Source: Luteolibacter sp. Y139
Lineage (GTDB): Bacteria > Verrucomicrobiota > Verrucomicrobiia > Verrucomicrobiales > Akkermansiaceae
DNA length: 64,000 bases
NCBI RefSeq assembly: GCF_038066715.1
Contig: NZ_JBBUKT010000001.1
Span: 310,001-374,000 of the forward strand
Direction of reading: 5' to 3'
Made by a program: the position numbers and the translations under genes. This document shows positions 1 through 8,880 of this stretch, one piece after another; the stretch's first letter is position 1; every line of letters begins with the position of its first letter. The notes under the pieces were generated by a model, which was not told the origin of the DNA, did no database searches, and was given only the letters and a program-made list of their open reading frames with translations.

Positions 1-1116
1 ATGATCCACTCGCTGGTCTCAATCGACGCGCAACCGGACACCACACCCTTCACATGGCAGGGCCGCACCTACCACGCCCGCGAGAAAGCACTGGCCGGCT
101 TGGATGCCACTTTCCTGGAAGCGCAGAAACACGGCGTGATGGTCTCCGCGATCCTGTTAGTCGCAAATCCCGCAAAGGACACGAGTCCCGTCGTGAAGGT
201 GCTAGGCCACCCCGATGCCTCTCCCGAAGGAACCTTCGCGATGCCGAACGTCACCTCCCCCGACGGCCTCGCACTCTACGGCGCGATCCTGAACCTGATG
301 GCCGAGCGTTGGTCACGCCCCGATGGCAAGTATGGCCGCGTGCATCACTGGATCATGCACAACGAGGTCGACGCCGGCTGGGAATGGACCAATGCGGGCA
401 ACAAGTCCGCCCTCGAATTCATGGATCTCTACCAGCGTTCGATGCGTCTGATGGACCTGATCGCGCGGCAATACGATCCGAACAGCCACGCCTTCATCTC
501 CCTCACCCACCACTGGGCGGACCGGGGCCAGCCAAAGTGGTATGGCTCGAAGCAATTGCTCGAGCTGCTGGTCAAGTTCACGAAGGCAGAAGGAGACTTC
601 CCCTGGGCGCTCGCCTATCACCCCTACCCGCAGGATCTCACCAACCCGCGCACGTGGGAAGACGGACAAGCCACCTTCACCTTCAATACCGCCAAGATCA
701 CCCCGAACAACCTGGAGGTGCTCGATGCCTGGATGAAGCAGCCTGACTTGCTCTATCGCGGCAAGGTGCGGCCGGTTCATTGCTCCGAAAACGGCTTCAA
801 TTCGAAGGACTATTCGGAACAGCAACTGACCGATCAAGCGGCCGGTATGGCGCTGGCGTGGAAGAAGATCCAGGCACTGTCTTCGATCGAGGCATGGCAG
901 TATCACAATTGGATCGACAATCGCGGCGAAGGTGGCCTGCGCATCGGCCTGAGGAAATTCCCCGATGAACCTGGCGACCCGCTCGGCAAGAAGCCGATCT
1001 GGCATCTCTATCAAGCGCTCGGCACACCCGGCGAAGACAAAGCCTGCGACCCGTATTTGAAAGTGATGGGACTTCACTCATGGAAGAACGCCCTCCATCG
1101 CGAGGCAATTCGATGA
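1..1116 (+). CDS. DUF5722-family glycosidase-like protein, 5' truncated by window edge
   Basis: Visible part is 371 residues with a normal stop. It resembles DUF5722 proteins, which look like TIM-barrel glycosidases of unknown substrate. The segment HHWIMHNEVDAGWEWTNAG (about residues 115-135) carries an N-E pair reminiscent of the acid/base region of clan GH-A enzymes, and VHCSENGFNS (about 260) could hold the second glutamate. Those catalytic roles are inference. The ATG at base 1 is probably an internal methionine, because family members have an N-terminal beta-rich stretch before this point. The next gene follows after 19 nt on the same strand and also looks carbohydrate-related, so the two are likely co-transcribed. 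Confidence 0.8.
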   Translation: MIHSLVSIDAQPDTTPFTWQGRTYHAREKALAGLDATFLEAQKHGVMVSAILLVANPAKDTSPVVKVLGHPDASPEGTFAMPNVTSPDGLALYGAILNLMAERWSRPDGKYGRVHHWIMHNEVDAGWEWTNAGNKSALEFMDLYQRSMRLMDLIARQYDPNSHAFISLTHHWADRGQPKWYGSKQLLELLVKFTKAEGDFPWALAYHPYPQDLTNPRTWEDGQATFTFNTAKITPNNLEVLDAWMKQPDLLYRGKVRPVHCSENGFNSKDYSEQQLTDQAAGMALAWKKIQALSSIEAWQYHNWIDNRGEGGLRIGLRKFPDEPGDPLGKKPIWHLYQALGTPGEDKACDPYLKVMGLHSWKNALHREAIR

Positions 1117-1135
1117 CACGACCGATACCTCCGCC

Positions 1136-2839
1136 ATGATTGCCCGGCTCCTCCTCTTCCTTTCGTGCAGTGCCGCAATGGCGCTCGACGACTTTCGTCC
1201 GATGGTCACTGAGGCGATCACCAAGGGAGAAAAGAAAATCGTGATCCCGGCCGGCACCTATCGGCTGGCACCGGTCGGCGGAGAGAAATGCGTGTGGTCG
1301 CTTCATGATCTAAAGGACCTCGAGATCATCGCGGATGGTGTGACCCTCATTTCCACCAAGCTCACCCGAGCCCTGGCGATCGATGCCTGCAGCGGCGTCA
1401 CCTTGCGTGGACTGACCGTGGACTACGATCCTCTGCCCTTCACCCAAGGCACTGTCACCGCCGTCGCGGAAGACAAGAGCTGGATCGATGTGAAGCTCCA
1501 CGCCGGCTACCCACGCCAGCCGTATTCGCGCATTGATGTCGTGGATCCCGCAACACGCTACCGCAAGAAAGGCATGCCCTTCCTATGGGGCACCAAGGCA
1601 GAGCTGCACGGCGACGACACGGTCAGAGTGACACTGAAGGGAATCGGCAACACCGCCACCGTCGGCACGCTCGCCTCGCTCAATACCGGCCCAGCCACCG
1701 ATGGCATCCCGCATGCGCTTTCGATAGAGCACTGCTCGTCGTTAACCCTGCGCGGCGTGACCATCCACAGCGCCCCCGGCATGGGCATCCTCGAATGCGA
1801 TGGCGATGGAAAAACAGCCTACCTCGGCTGCCGCGTCGTGCCCGGACCAATACCTGACGGCGCGAGCGAAGCACGCCTGCTCAGCACCTCATGGGATGCC
1901 ATGCAGACGAAAACCGTCCGCCACGGCCCACGCGTCGAAGACTGCGAGATCCGCGAAGCAGGCGATGACTCATGGAGCGTCCAATCAGCCGACTTCATGG
2001 TGCTGAAAGCCACCGGCAACACGCTCGTGATCGCATGCCGTGACGAATATACCATCGGCGTGGAGAGCAGCGATCGCCTGAAGACTCGCATCGGCGGACC
2101 AGAAGCCACCATCACCGCGCGCCGCGGGCTGTCGCGCGCCGGAGCAACGCTCGATGCCGATGTACTCGCGAAGCTGAAGGATGCGCCGCAGTGGTCAGAG
2201 TGGAAAGTCTCACCGAAGTGCCTGGAGGTCACCCTCGATCAAGCCCTGCCAGTGAAGCCCGGCGACTCCCTCTATTCGCCCGACCGCATGGGCAATGGCT
2301 TCGCTTTCCTCAACAATCGCATCCACAGCTCCGGCCGTGTGCTCATCAAGGCAGCGGGCCGTATCGAAGGAAACATCCTCGACACGCCGCATGCACTGGT
2401 CGTCTGCCCCGAGCTTCCCGATAAAGCAGCAGCAGGTATCGACGGACTGGTCATTCGCAAGAACACCATCCGCCGCTCCGGCTGGTTCTGCGCCGCGCCA
2501 TGGTCCGCCCAGGCTGGCGCGCTTTCCATCACGGCCGCGGGTGACGCCCAGCAACTCCGGCCTCCCGGCGTCTTCGCCAACTTGGTGATCGAGAACAACA
2601 CCTTCGAGGACTGCTCCGGCCCGAATCTGGCGATCACCTCGGCACGCGGCGTCAAAGTCAGCGGCAATCACTTCATCCGCCCCCATCACGACAAGCCCGA
2701 TGGCACCGGCGGAAGCTACGGCATCGCGAGCAATGCCGTGATCTGGACCACGCAATGCGAGGACGTGGAGATGAAGGACAATCCCATCACCGAGCCTGGC
2801 CCCTTCTGCGGGGAGCAGGTGGTGGAAAAGAAGCCGTGA
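1136..2839 (+). CDS. Secreted right-handed parallel beta-helix protein
   Basis: 567 residues. A short signal peptide (MIARLLLFLSCSAAMA) precedes a region rich in beta-helix rungs: repeated short hydrophobic strands with N-T and G-V-x-L turns (for example LEIIADGVTLIS, GVTLRGLTVDYD, LVIENNTFEDCSGPNLAITS). Such folds occur in pectate lyases, polygalacturonases and other polysaccharide-binding or -cleaving proteins. I cannot assign a catalytic triad or a substrate. It follows the DUF5722 gene closely and converges tail-to-tail with the next gene with only 3 nt between stops. Likely periplasmic or extracellular. Confidence 0.8.
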   Translation: MIARLLLFLSCSAAMALDDFRPMVTEAITKGEKKIVIPAGTYRLAPVGGEKCVWSLHDLKDLEIIADGVTLISTKLTRALAIDACSGVTLRGLTVDYDPLPFTQGTVTAVAEDKSWIDVKLHAGYPRQPYSRIDVVDPATRYRKKGMPFLWGTKAELHGDDTVRVTLKGIGNTATVGTLASLNTGPATDGIPHALSIEHCSSLTLRGVTIHSAPGMGILECDGDGKTAYLGCRVVPGPIPDGASEARLLSTSWDAMQTKTVRHGPRVEDCEIREAGDDSWSVQSADFMVLKATGNTLVIACRDEYTIGVESSDRLKTRIGGPEATITARRGLSRAGATLDADVLAKLKDAPQWSEWKVSPKCLEVTLDQALPVKPGDSLYSPDRMGNGFAFLNNRIHSSGRVLIKAAGRIEGNILDTPHALVVCPELPDKAAAGIDGLVIRKNTIRRSGWFCAAPWSAQAGALSITAAGDAQQLRPPGVFANLVIENNTFEDCSGPNLAITSARGVKVSGNHFIRPHHDKPDGTGGSYGIASNAVIWTTQCEDVEMKDNPITEPGPFCGEQVVEKKP

Positions 2840-2842
2840 GCC

Positions 2843-3208
2843 TCACGCCTCCCGGCTCATGATCTTCCCTCCGCGCTTTTGCACGGCTTCCATCAGCGGC
2901 GCATTCGGATCCTGAAAGGCAGGATCGTGGTTCTTCGCGTAGCTGAAGGGGTGCTTGTGGAGATACTCGAAGTAAGCTTCCCGCTCGTCCTTCTTCAGCC
3001 GGTACCAAATCGCGATGTTCAGCGCGCGGGTCACCTTCTGCATCATCTTCAGCGTCAGCTGTCGGCCACCGCGGGCACGCTGGACCTGCTTGTGGGTCAG
3101 CTGCTCGGGCGAGGCATCCACCAGATCGTGGTTGCCCAGGCCCCAGGCCGTCATCATCCCGTCCAGTGGCTGTGTGCCGTGGTCGCGTTCGTCTGCTTCT
3201 TCGTTCAC
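2843..3208 (-). CDS. Small conserved protein with HTH-like segment, unknown function
   Basis: 121 residues, no signal peptide or membrane segment. The middle part (about residues 25-65: SPEQLTHKQVQRARGGRQLT then MMQKVTRALNIAIWY) looks like the helices of a lambda-repressor/XRE-type helix-turn-helix, followed by a basic, aromatic-rich tail. DNA or RNA binding is therefore possible but not shown. The start at 3208 is the longest; an internal MM at residues 18-19 is an alternative. It lies 42 nt downstream of the membrane-protein gene at 3251-4057 on the same strand, so the two may form an operon. Confidence 0.65.
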   Translation of the reverse strand: MNEEADERDHGTQPLDGMMTAWGLGNHDLVDASPEQLTHKQVQRARGGRQLTLKMMQKVTRALNIAIWYRLKKDEREAYFEYLHKHPFSYAKNHDPAFQDPNAPLMEAVQKRGGKIMSREA

Positions 3209-3250
3209 GCGCCGGGTGTAGCAGGCAGAACGCAGAGGGAAACCGTTATG

Positions 3251-4057
3251 TTACTCGCCCCGCTCGCGTTCTCCGCGGGTCGAGGCTGTCGCCCGTGATG
3301 TCACGGCAGGGGCCGCCAGCGGAGAAATCTTCGGCTTCACCAGCATTGGCTTGGCGGACGGAGGTGCGGGGGCGGCAGGCTGCGAGGCCTCGGGAGGCAC
3401 GCCATTGGTGAGCTTCTGGATCACATCCGGCGAGGTCCGGGAAATCAATTTCGTCCCCAGCGCCAGCGATCCGAAGCACGCCATGGTGCACACGAGCGCG
3501 AGGCCGGTATTCCAGCCCAGCATCACCCAGCGCTTTGGCAGCAGGGCGCGCAGGCCCAGGACACCGCCGACCGCGGAAATTCCGCACAGCAGCGCGATCC
3601 CCGGCAGCCATGCGCTGACGGATGTTGGCAAAAATCCACCCAGCAGACGCCCCATGCTGGCGACCGAGCCCGAGCAACCGAGCATCAGGATGGCCAGCCA
3701 GACGTAGGAAAGCTGCGGCTTGAGAAGGTTCATCTGCCCCCCGCGGTTCGAGCGCTGCAGGAGATCCTGCACCGTCTTGATGCCGAGGCAGGTGGTGAGG
3801 CGGCGCGCCTCGAAGGACTGTGATTTCGCCCGGCGCATGCGGCGATGCGCAGCTACCTGCTGCATCCGGATACGGGCGTAGGCGGCCAGGGCATCCTGCT
3901 TCCTGCCTCCGCTGGAAGCGAGGGCGCGCGCCCAAGCGGCAGGCTCCAGGCGATCGCGCAAGATTTCCTGACCGACCTGTTCGGCGATCTCGGGATCGAT
4001 CTCGGTATCGTCCGGATAAAGTCGCTCAATGCGGCGTGACGTGGCGGCGCTGCTCAT
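3251..4057 (-). CDS. Membrane protein of unknown function
   Basis: 268 residues from the chosen ATG; the open frame runs 15 codons further upstream without better start features. The N-terminal half (about residues 1-110) is soluble, charged and helical. The middle holds about four hydrophobic segments (YVWLAILMLGCSGSVASM, WLPGIALLCGISAVGGVLGL, WVMLGWNTGLALVCTMACF and a short one). The tail is proline/alanine-rich and low in complexity (about residues 225-268). I do not recognise a family. The layout (cytosolic helical domain, small membrane domain, disordered tail) would suit a membrane-associated sensor or scaffold, but nothing in the sequence shows it. Confidence 0.6.
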   Translation of the reverse strand: MSSAATSRRIERLYPDDTEIDPEIAEQVGQEILRDRLEPAAWARALASSGGRKQDALAAYARIRMQQVAAHRRMRRAKSQSFEARRLTTCLGIKTVQDLLQRSNRGGQMNLLKPQLSYVWLAILMLGCSGSVASMGRLLGGFLPTSVSAWLPGIALLCGISAVGGVLGLRALLPKRWVMLGWNTGLALVCTMACFGSLALGTKLISRTSPDVIQKLTNGVPPEASQPAAPAPPSAKPMLVKPKISPLAAPAVTSRATASTRGERERGE

Positions 4058-4106
4058 GGGAGAGAGAAGGGAGAGGTGTTTCGAAACAATCGAATCCAAC
4101 AATCAA

Positions 4107-4964
4107 TCAACCGACAATCCGCTGCCGGCGCAGGCACAGCAGGCCGAAGCCGAATACCAGCGCAAGCAAGGGCGACGGTTCCGGCACCGCCGACAGCGAT
4201 GCCGCAGCCCCGGCTCCCACCTGCCCGGAGACCTGGGAGGAGAGGAAGGTGCTCAGATTGCCATTCAGGGCGGAGCTGCTGCTGCTGGCGACCACACCAC
4301 CGGTCTGACCGCCGATGACGTTGTTCGTGAAGTAGCTCGCGATATTCCCAGCCTGATTGCCGACGGCGATCGAATTGATCACATCCACACCAGAGGCCAG
4401 CGCTTGGTTCCGCGCGGCAGCCACCCCGGCAGTGCTATTGCCGGCAGGAGTGGAAGCGGCTGCGAATTCGACAATTTGGGCCGTGCTCTCGTAGCCATTG
4501 CTGCCCGCACCGGTCTCTGTGCCGAAAAGCGGGATCGCTGCGAGCAAGGCACTATCGATTTGGATCGAACCGGGCGAGGCCGGACGATTGATCGCTCTCA
4601 GGATGTCCGCGAAGGTCTGCGCCTCGGCCGCACTGCCGATGCTCATCCAGGGAATACCCACCACCTGGGTGTTGGCATTTCCAAAAAAGACGAGCGACAC
4701 CGCAATCCGACCGTAGGAGCCGGATTGGATGGAGTTCATGACCGACGCGCTGCTGAACGCGTCGGCGTAGCTATCCATCAATGCGTCGAAGTCGCGATTG
4801 TTGAGACCACGCTGGGTGGAATCAACCATCAACAACAGCTCGCTATCAACGGATTCCGCAGTGACCTGCTGTGGCACACCCAGCACCGCGGCACCCATGC
4901 AGAGGGCACCGAGGACGGAGCGCGTCAAACGCAGGCGACCGCCGGGGAGGGTCGCAGTTTTCAT
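4107..4964 (-). CDS. DUF1194/VWA-like protein with PEP-CTERM sorting signal
   Basis: 285 residues from the ATG at 4964 (an upstream TTG would add five residues). There is an N-terminal signal peptide (GALCMGAAVLGVPQQVTA). Residues about 36-95 (VDSELLLMVDSTQRGLNNRD then IQSGSYGRIAVSLVFFGN) match the start of the DUF1194 family, which has a von Willebrand A-like fold. The C-terminus AVPEPSPLLALVFGFGLLCL followed by RRQR is a PEP-CTERM signal: VPEP motif, hydrophobic helix, basic tail. Exosortase would cleave and process it; no exosortase gene is in this window. The metal-site position reads D-S-T-Q-R instead of the usual D-x-S-x-S, so metal binding may be lost. Divergent from the gene at 5040. 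Confidence 0.8.
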   Translation of the reverse strand: MKTATLPGGRLRLTRSVLGALCMGAAVLGVPQQVTAESVDSELLLMVDSTQRGLNNRDFDALMDSYADAFSSASVMNSIQSGSYGRIAVSLVFFGNANTQVVGIPWMSIGSAAEAQTFADILRAINRPASPGSIQIDSALLAAIPLFGTETGAGSNGYESTAQIVEFAAASTPAGNSTAGVAAARNQALASGVDVINSIAVGNQAGNIASYFTNNVIGGQTGGVVASSSSSALNGNLSTFLSSQVSGQVGAGAAASLSAVPEPSPLLALVFGFGLLCLRRQRIVG

Positions 4965-4998
4965 GGAGATTTGGGGCAAGCAACGGGATGAAAAAAAC

Positions 4999-5013
4999 TT
5001 AAGCTTGCCTAAA
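4999..5013. promoter_or_regulatory. Operator-like dyad, site 1 (TTAAG-N5-CTAAA)
   Basis: TTAAGCTTGCCTAAA lies in an A/T-rich island between divergent genes. It is an imperfect dyad, and its reverse complement matches the site at 5033-5047 at 13 of 15 positions, so the pair form a spaced inverted repeat with centres 34 bp apart. This suggests two binding sites for one dimeric regulator controlling both directions. Regulator unknown. Confidence 0.5.
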
Positions 5014-5032
5014 CGTCAAGATTTTTTAAAAC

Positions 5033-5047
5033 TTTAGACATGCTTAA
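5033..5047. promoter_or_regulatory. Operator-like dyad, site 2 overlapping a start codon
   Basis: TTTAGACATGCTTAA is the partner of the dyad at 4999-5013 (13 of 15 matches in inverted orientation). It covers the ATG at 5040 of the rightward gene, so occupancy could block initiation, or the true start lies downstream. The A/T-rich block between the sites (5021-5030) is the likely promoter core. Confidence 0.5.
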
Positions 5048-5717
5048 CCCTTCCGCTGCATCCAAGAGCCCGCTTTCCTCCCGGATCGCCTTGTCCTTTG
5101 CGCTACTGCTGGCAGGCATCTTCGGTCTGGCCGCCGCAATCCTGCTGCCATCGCCCTCTTTTAAAAATAATACCGCAGAAATCCCTGCGTTGAATCCGAT
5201 CGTGCCGGTCTCTCGTACGACCGTGGGAATCCCCAGCACCGAGGGAGAAATCACCACCCCGCCCGCGGCATCCACGGAAAAGCTGGTGGCCTTCTGCTCA
5301 CAACACGTGAGCGCAAAGCGCTCCTTCGTCATCTTCCAGCGCGGCACCTGCGTGGTGGTCGATGAGCCCTGCACCGATCCCCTGATGGAGGCCCGCAAGC
5401 GCCTGACCGCCTGCGCCGGGCCTGACGCGCCCTTCATCCCCGAGCCGACCAGCGAAGGCGACCTCATCGTGGCCTTCCAGGAGCCCGTCTTTCATCGCTT
5501 CACCCGCGAGGAAGTGGCGCTGCTGACGCCCTGGGTGGATCAAATCGCTCCTGCCCTGCTCAGCCCCACCGAGAGCGTGGCCGCCGGTGACAACTGGACG
5601 CCGCACGAAAATGCCAAGGTCGGCCTCCTCGCCCGCCGCCGCCTGCAGGAAGATGCCAGCAAGTCAGTGCCGGTCAAAATCATCCGCGCCAAGCCGCAGG
5701 AGACCGCAGCACGCTGA
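5040..5717 (+). CDS. Membrane-anchored periplasmic protein, unknown function
   Basis: 225 residues. One N-terminal hydrophobic segment (IALSFALLLAGIFGLAAAIL, about residues 16-35) would anchor it in the inner membrane or act as an uncleaved signal. The rest is soluble, with cysteines at about 86, 104, 110 and 125 that could pair in the periplasm. No family recognised. It is divergent from the PEP-CTERM gene, and its ATG sits inside an operator-like dyad. If that ATG is wrong, the next candidate start is a TTG near 5089, which would remove part of the hydrophobic segment, so the ATG is preferred. Confidence 0.65.
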   Translation: MLNPSAASKSPLSSRIALSFALLLAGIFGLAAAILLPSPSFKNNTAEIPALNPIVPVSRTTVGIPSTEGEITTPPAASTEKLVAFCSQHVSAKRSFVIFQRGTCVVVDEPCTDPLMEARKRLTACAGPDAPFIPEPTSEGDLIVAFQEPVFHRFTREEVALLTPWVDQIAPALLSPTESVAAGDNWTPHENAKVGLLARRRLQEDASKSVPVKIIRAKPQETAAR

Positions 5718-5730
5718 GCAATTCAATGTA

Positions 5731-5752
5731 GCGGCGCGTCTATGACCGTCGC
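5731..5752. repeat. Intergenic bulged hairpin
   Basis: Starting 14 nt after a stop codon. GCGGCG pairs with CGTCGC (one G-T), then a bulged C, then GTC pairs with GAC around a TAT loop. No other copy was found in the window. It sits in the 124-nt gap between convergent genes and could serve as a 3'-end structure for the gene ending at 5717. Confidence 0.4.
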
Positions 5753-5841
5753 ACTTCAGCGGCATCGGCCGCATCTTGAGAGCTCCGGTTCGGATCTGGG
5801 CGGATGTCCCTACTTCCCGACAGTCGCAGACCGACTCGGCA

Positions 5842-6901
<1,060 letters not shown>

Positions 6902-6912
<11 letters not shown>

Positions 6913-7564
6913 CGCCAGCGCCCTTCGCATCTTCGGACGATGGCGAGCCGGGACCCGACGAAACATCTTCGGACGGCTTGCTTTCGGCCGGCGCATCCTT
7001 GTTGAGCTCCTTCAGCAGCACCGCGGTGATGTCGGTGGCGTCCTTCGTGTAGAGGAAGAAGGGCACCTGCGAGGTGCTCAGGCCGGACTTGTCGAAGACG
7101 TAGTCATAGTCCTCGGCCTTGGCCTTTTCTTCCACCAGCTTGCGGATTTCCTCCAGGATGCCCTTCATGCGCTGCACCATCTTCTCGTTGAGCAGCTGGT
7201 TGCGGCGGGTCAGGAATTCGCGGCGCTCGCGGTCGAGGGCGATGCCTTCCTGCTGCTTCACGTTCCAATCGTTGAAAACGGTCTCCTTCTTCGACTGGGC
7301 GATCGTGGGATCCTCCAGCTGCTTGCGCATGGTCTGGAGTTGGTTATCCAGCTCGCGGATGGTGGCGAGGCGATCGTTGTTGTCCTTCTGAATCCGCGCG
7401 CGCTCCACGTTGATCTCCTTCTGCGCCTCGTTGGTGCGATGGTATTCCTTGAAAAGCTGCTGCATATCGACGGTCGCGATCTTCAGCTTGCCTTCCTGGG
7501 CCACGGCACTCCCGCAGAGAGCGAGTGCGGCAAAGAGGGCGGAAATGCGGCGGATAATGGTCAT
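6902..7564 (-). CDS. OmpH/Skp-family periplasmic chaperone
   Basis: 220 residues from the ATG at 7564; the frame extends further but that part reads as non-coding sequence. Signal peptide ISALFAALALCGSAVA, then the typical OmpH opening LKIATVDMQQLFKEYHRTNE. A long charged coiled coil follows (about residues 45-150), then a compact beta/alpha end (EDYDYVFDKSGLS) and an acidic Ser/Pro tail. Skp trimers hold unfolded outer-membrane proteins in the periplasm. The gene overlaps lpxD, a classical skp-lpxD neighbourhood also known in Proteobacteria. Confidence 0.92.
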
Positions 7565-7698
7565 GAAATGAGTGGGGTTCCCCTTGGGATCTGGCGGAGG
7601 CTGAATGGATTTTCCGGCAGCGTCAACGCCCCATCCGCGGAAGGAACCAGCGCCCTTAGGGGGTTGCGGGCCACCCCTCCGCACGTCACCTTCCCGCC

Positions 7699-8544
7699 AT
7701 GCGCCAAGCCGCCACGACCGAAGAACTGCGCCGCGAAATCGCCACCCTCCCCCGCCCGCTGGTGCTCGTGCCGACCATGGGCGCCCTCCACGAAGGCCAC
7801 CTCGCCCTGATGCGCCGCGCCCGCGAGGCCGCCGGCCCGCACGGCACCGTCGCAGTCTCGATCTTCGTCAATCCCATCCAATTCGACCGCCCCGGCGACC
7901 TCGCCGCCTACCCCCAGCCGCTGGCGGACGATCTCGCGAAATGCGACGCCGAGGGCGTCGACCTCGTCTTCACCCCGGCCGCCGGCGGCATGTATTTCCC
8001 GGACCGCTCGATCACCGTGACGGAATCGTTGCTCTCCCGGCACCTCTGCGGCGCCACCCGCCCCGGCCACTTCGATGGCGTCTGCACGGTCGTCCTGAAG
8101 CTCTTCAATCTCTTCCAGCCGGACGCCGCCGTCTTCGGCGAAAAGGATGTCCAGCAGCTCGCCATCCTCCGCCGCATGGTCCGCGACCTCGACGTCCCGG
8201 TGGAAATCATCGGCTACCCCACCGTCCGCGAACCGGACGGCCTCGCCATGTCATCCCGCAATGTCCGCCTCACCCCCGAACACCGCGCCGACGCCCCCCG
8301 CATCCGCCGCGCCCTCGAAGGCGCCCGCTCCCTCCTCCAATTCGGCGAACGCTCCGCCGCCCCGTTCCTCGCCGCCGCCCGCAAGCACTTGGAAGACTCT
8401 CCGTTCCTCCGCATCGACTACCTCGAACTCGTCGACGCCGAGACGCTCCAACCCATCGCCCAAATCAAGCGCCCGTCCGTGCTCGCCACCGCGGTGTTCT
8501 ATGATGACGTACGACTGATCGATCACATGACGCTGTTGCCGTGA
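7699..8544 (+). CDS. panC: Pantothenate synthetase (pantoate--beta-alanine ligase)
   Basis: 281 residues, normal length. It condenses pantoate with beta-alanine using ATP in the cytosol, the last step of vitamin B5 synthesis for coenzyme A. The ATP-binding HIGH-like motif PTMGALHEGH is at residues 25-34. Further family motifs are FVNPIQF, the GEKD loop (VFGEKDVQQL) and the KMSKS-equivalent AMSSRNVRL. It reads away from the divergent ompH-lpxD unit across a 134-nt gap. No panB or panD is nearby. Confidence 0.97.
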   Translation: MRQAATTEELRREIATLPRPLVLVPTMGALHEGHLALMRRAREAAGPHGTVAVSIFVNPIQFDRPGDLAAYPQPLADDLAKCDAEGVDLVFTPAAGGMYFPDRSITVTESLLSRHLCGATRPGHFDGVCTVVLKLFNLFQPDAAVFGEKDVQQLAILRRMVRDLDVPVEIIGYPTVREPDGLAMSSRNVRLTPEHRADAPRIRRALEGARSLLQFGERSAAPFLAAARKHLEDSPFLRIDYLELVDAETLQPIAQIKRPSVLATAVFYDDVRLIDHMTLLP

Positions 8545-8635
8545 GCGGGCCTCAGCCAGGCTTCCAACATCGCCTTGAATATAGGTAGCCTCGCCTTCGT
8601 GCCCCCTTGTGCATCCTGCACCCTAACAGTGCAGA

Positions 8636-8818
8636 TCAATCCGCCCCGAGCAGCGCAGGAATGATCGGGGAGATGCCCGATTGGAGGTCCAGATCGACTT
8701 TACCGCGGGTGGCGGAATAGGCCCAAGCAATGAGAAGCCCCGTGCTTACAATCATGGCGAGCAGGGTGTGGTCGGGACGATCCTTCGGGGACGGCGGGGT
8801 AGGCTGGTGTCTCATCAC
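8636..8818 (-). CDS. Possible 60-residue single-pass membrane protein
   Basis: A short open frame with a soluble Pro-rich N-terminus, one hydrophobic segment (LLAMIVSTGLLIAWAYSA, about residues 19-36) and a short tail ending in a second weak hydrophobic stretch. It lies 62 nt downstream of the FAD monooxygenase gene on the same strand and could be co-transcribed with it. No family recognised, and the short length leaves coding status uncertain. Confidence 0.35.
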   Translation of the reverse strand: MMRHQPTPPSPKDRPDHTLLAMIVSTGLLIAWAYSATRGKVDLDLQSGISPIIPALLGAD

Positions 8819-8880
8819 CAGCTCTTTCGCAAATGGTGTGCCGGGTTTTCGGACCTCGTGTTAGACGCGCCGCCATGGAG

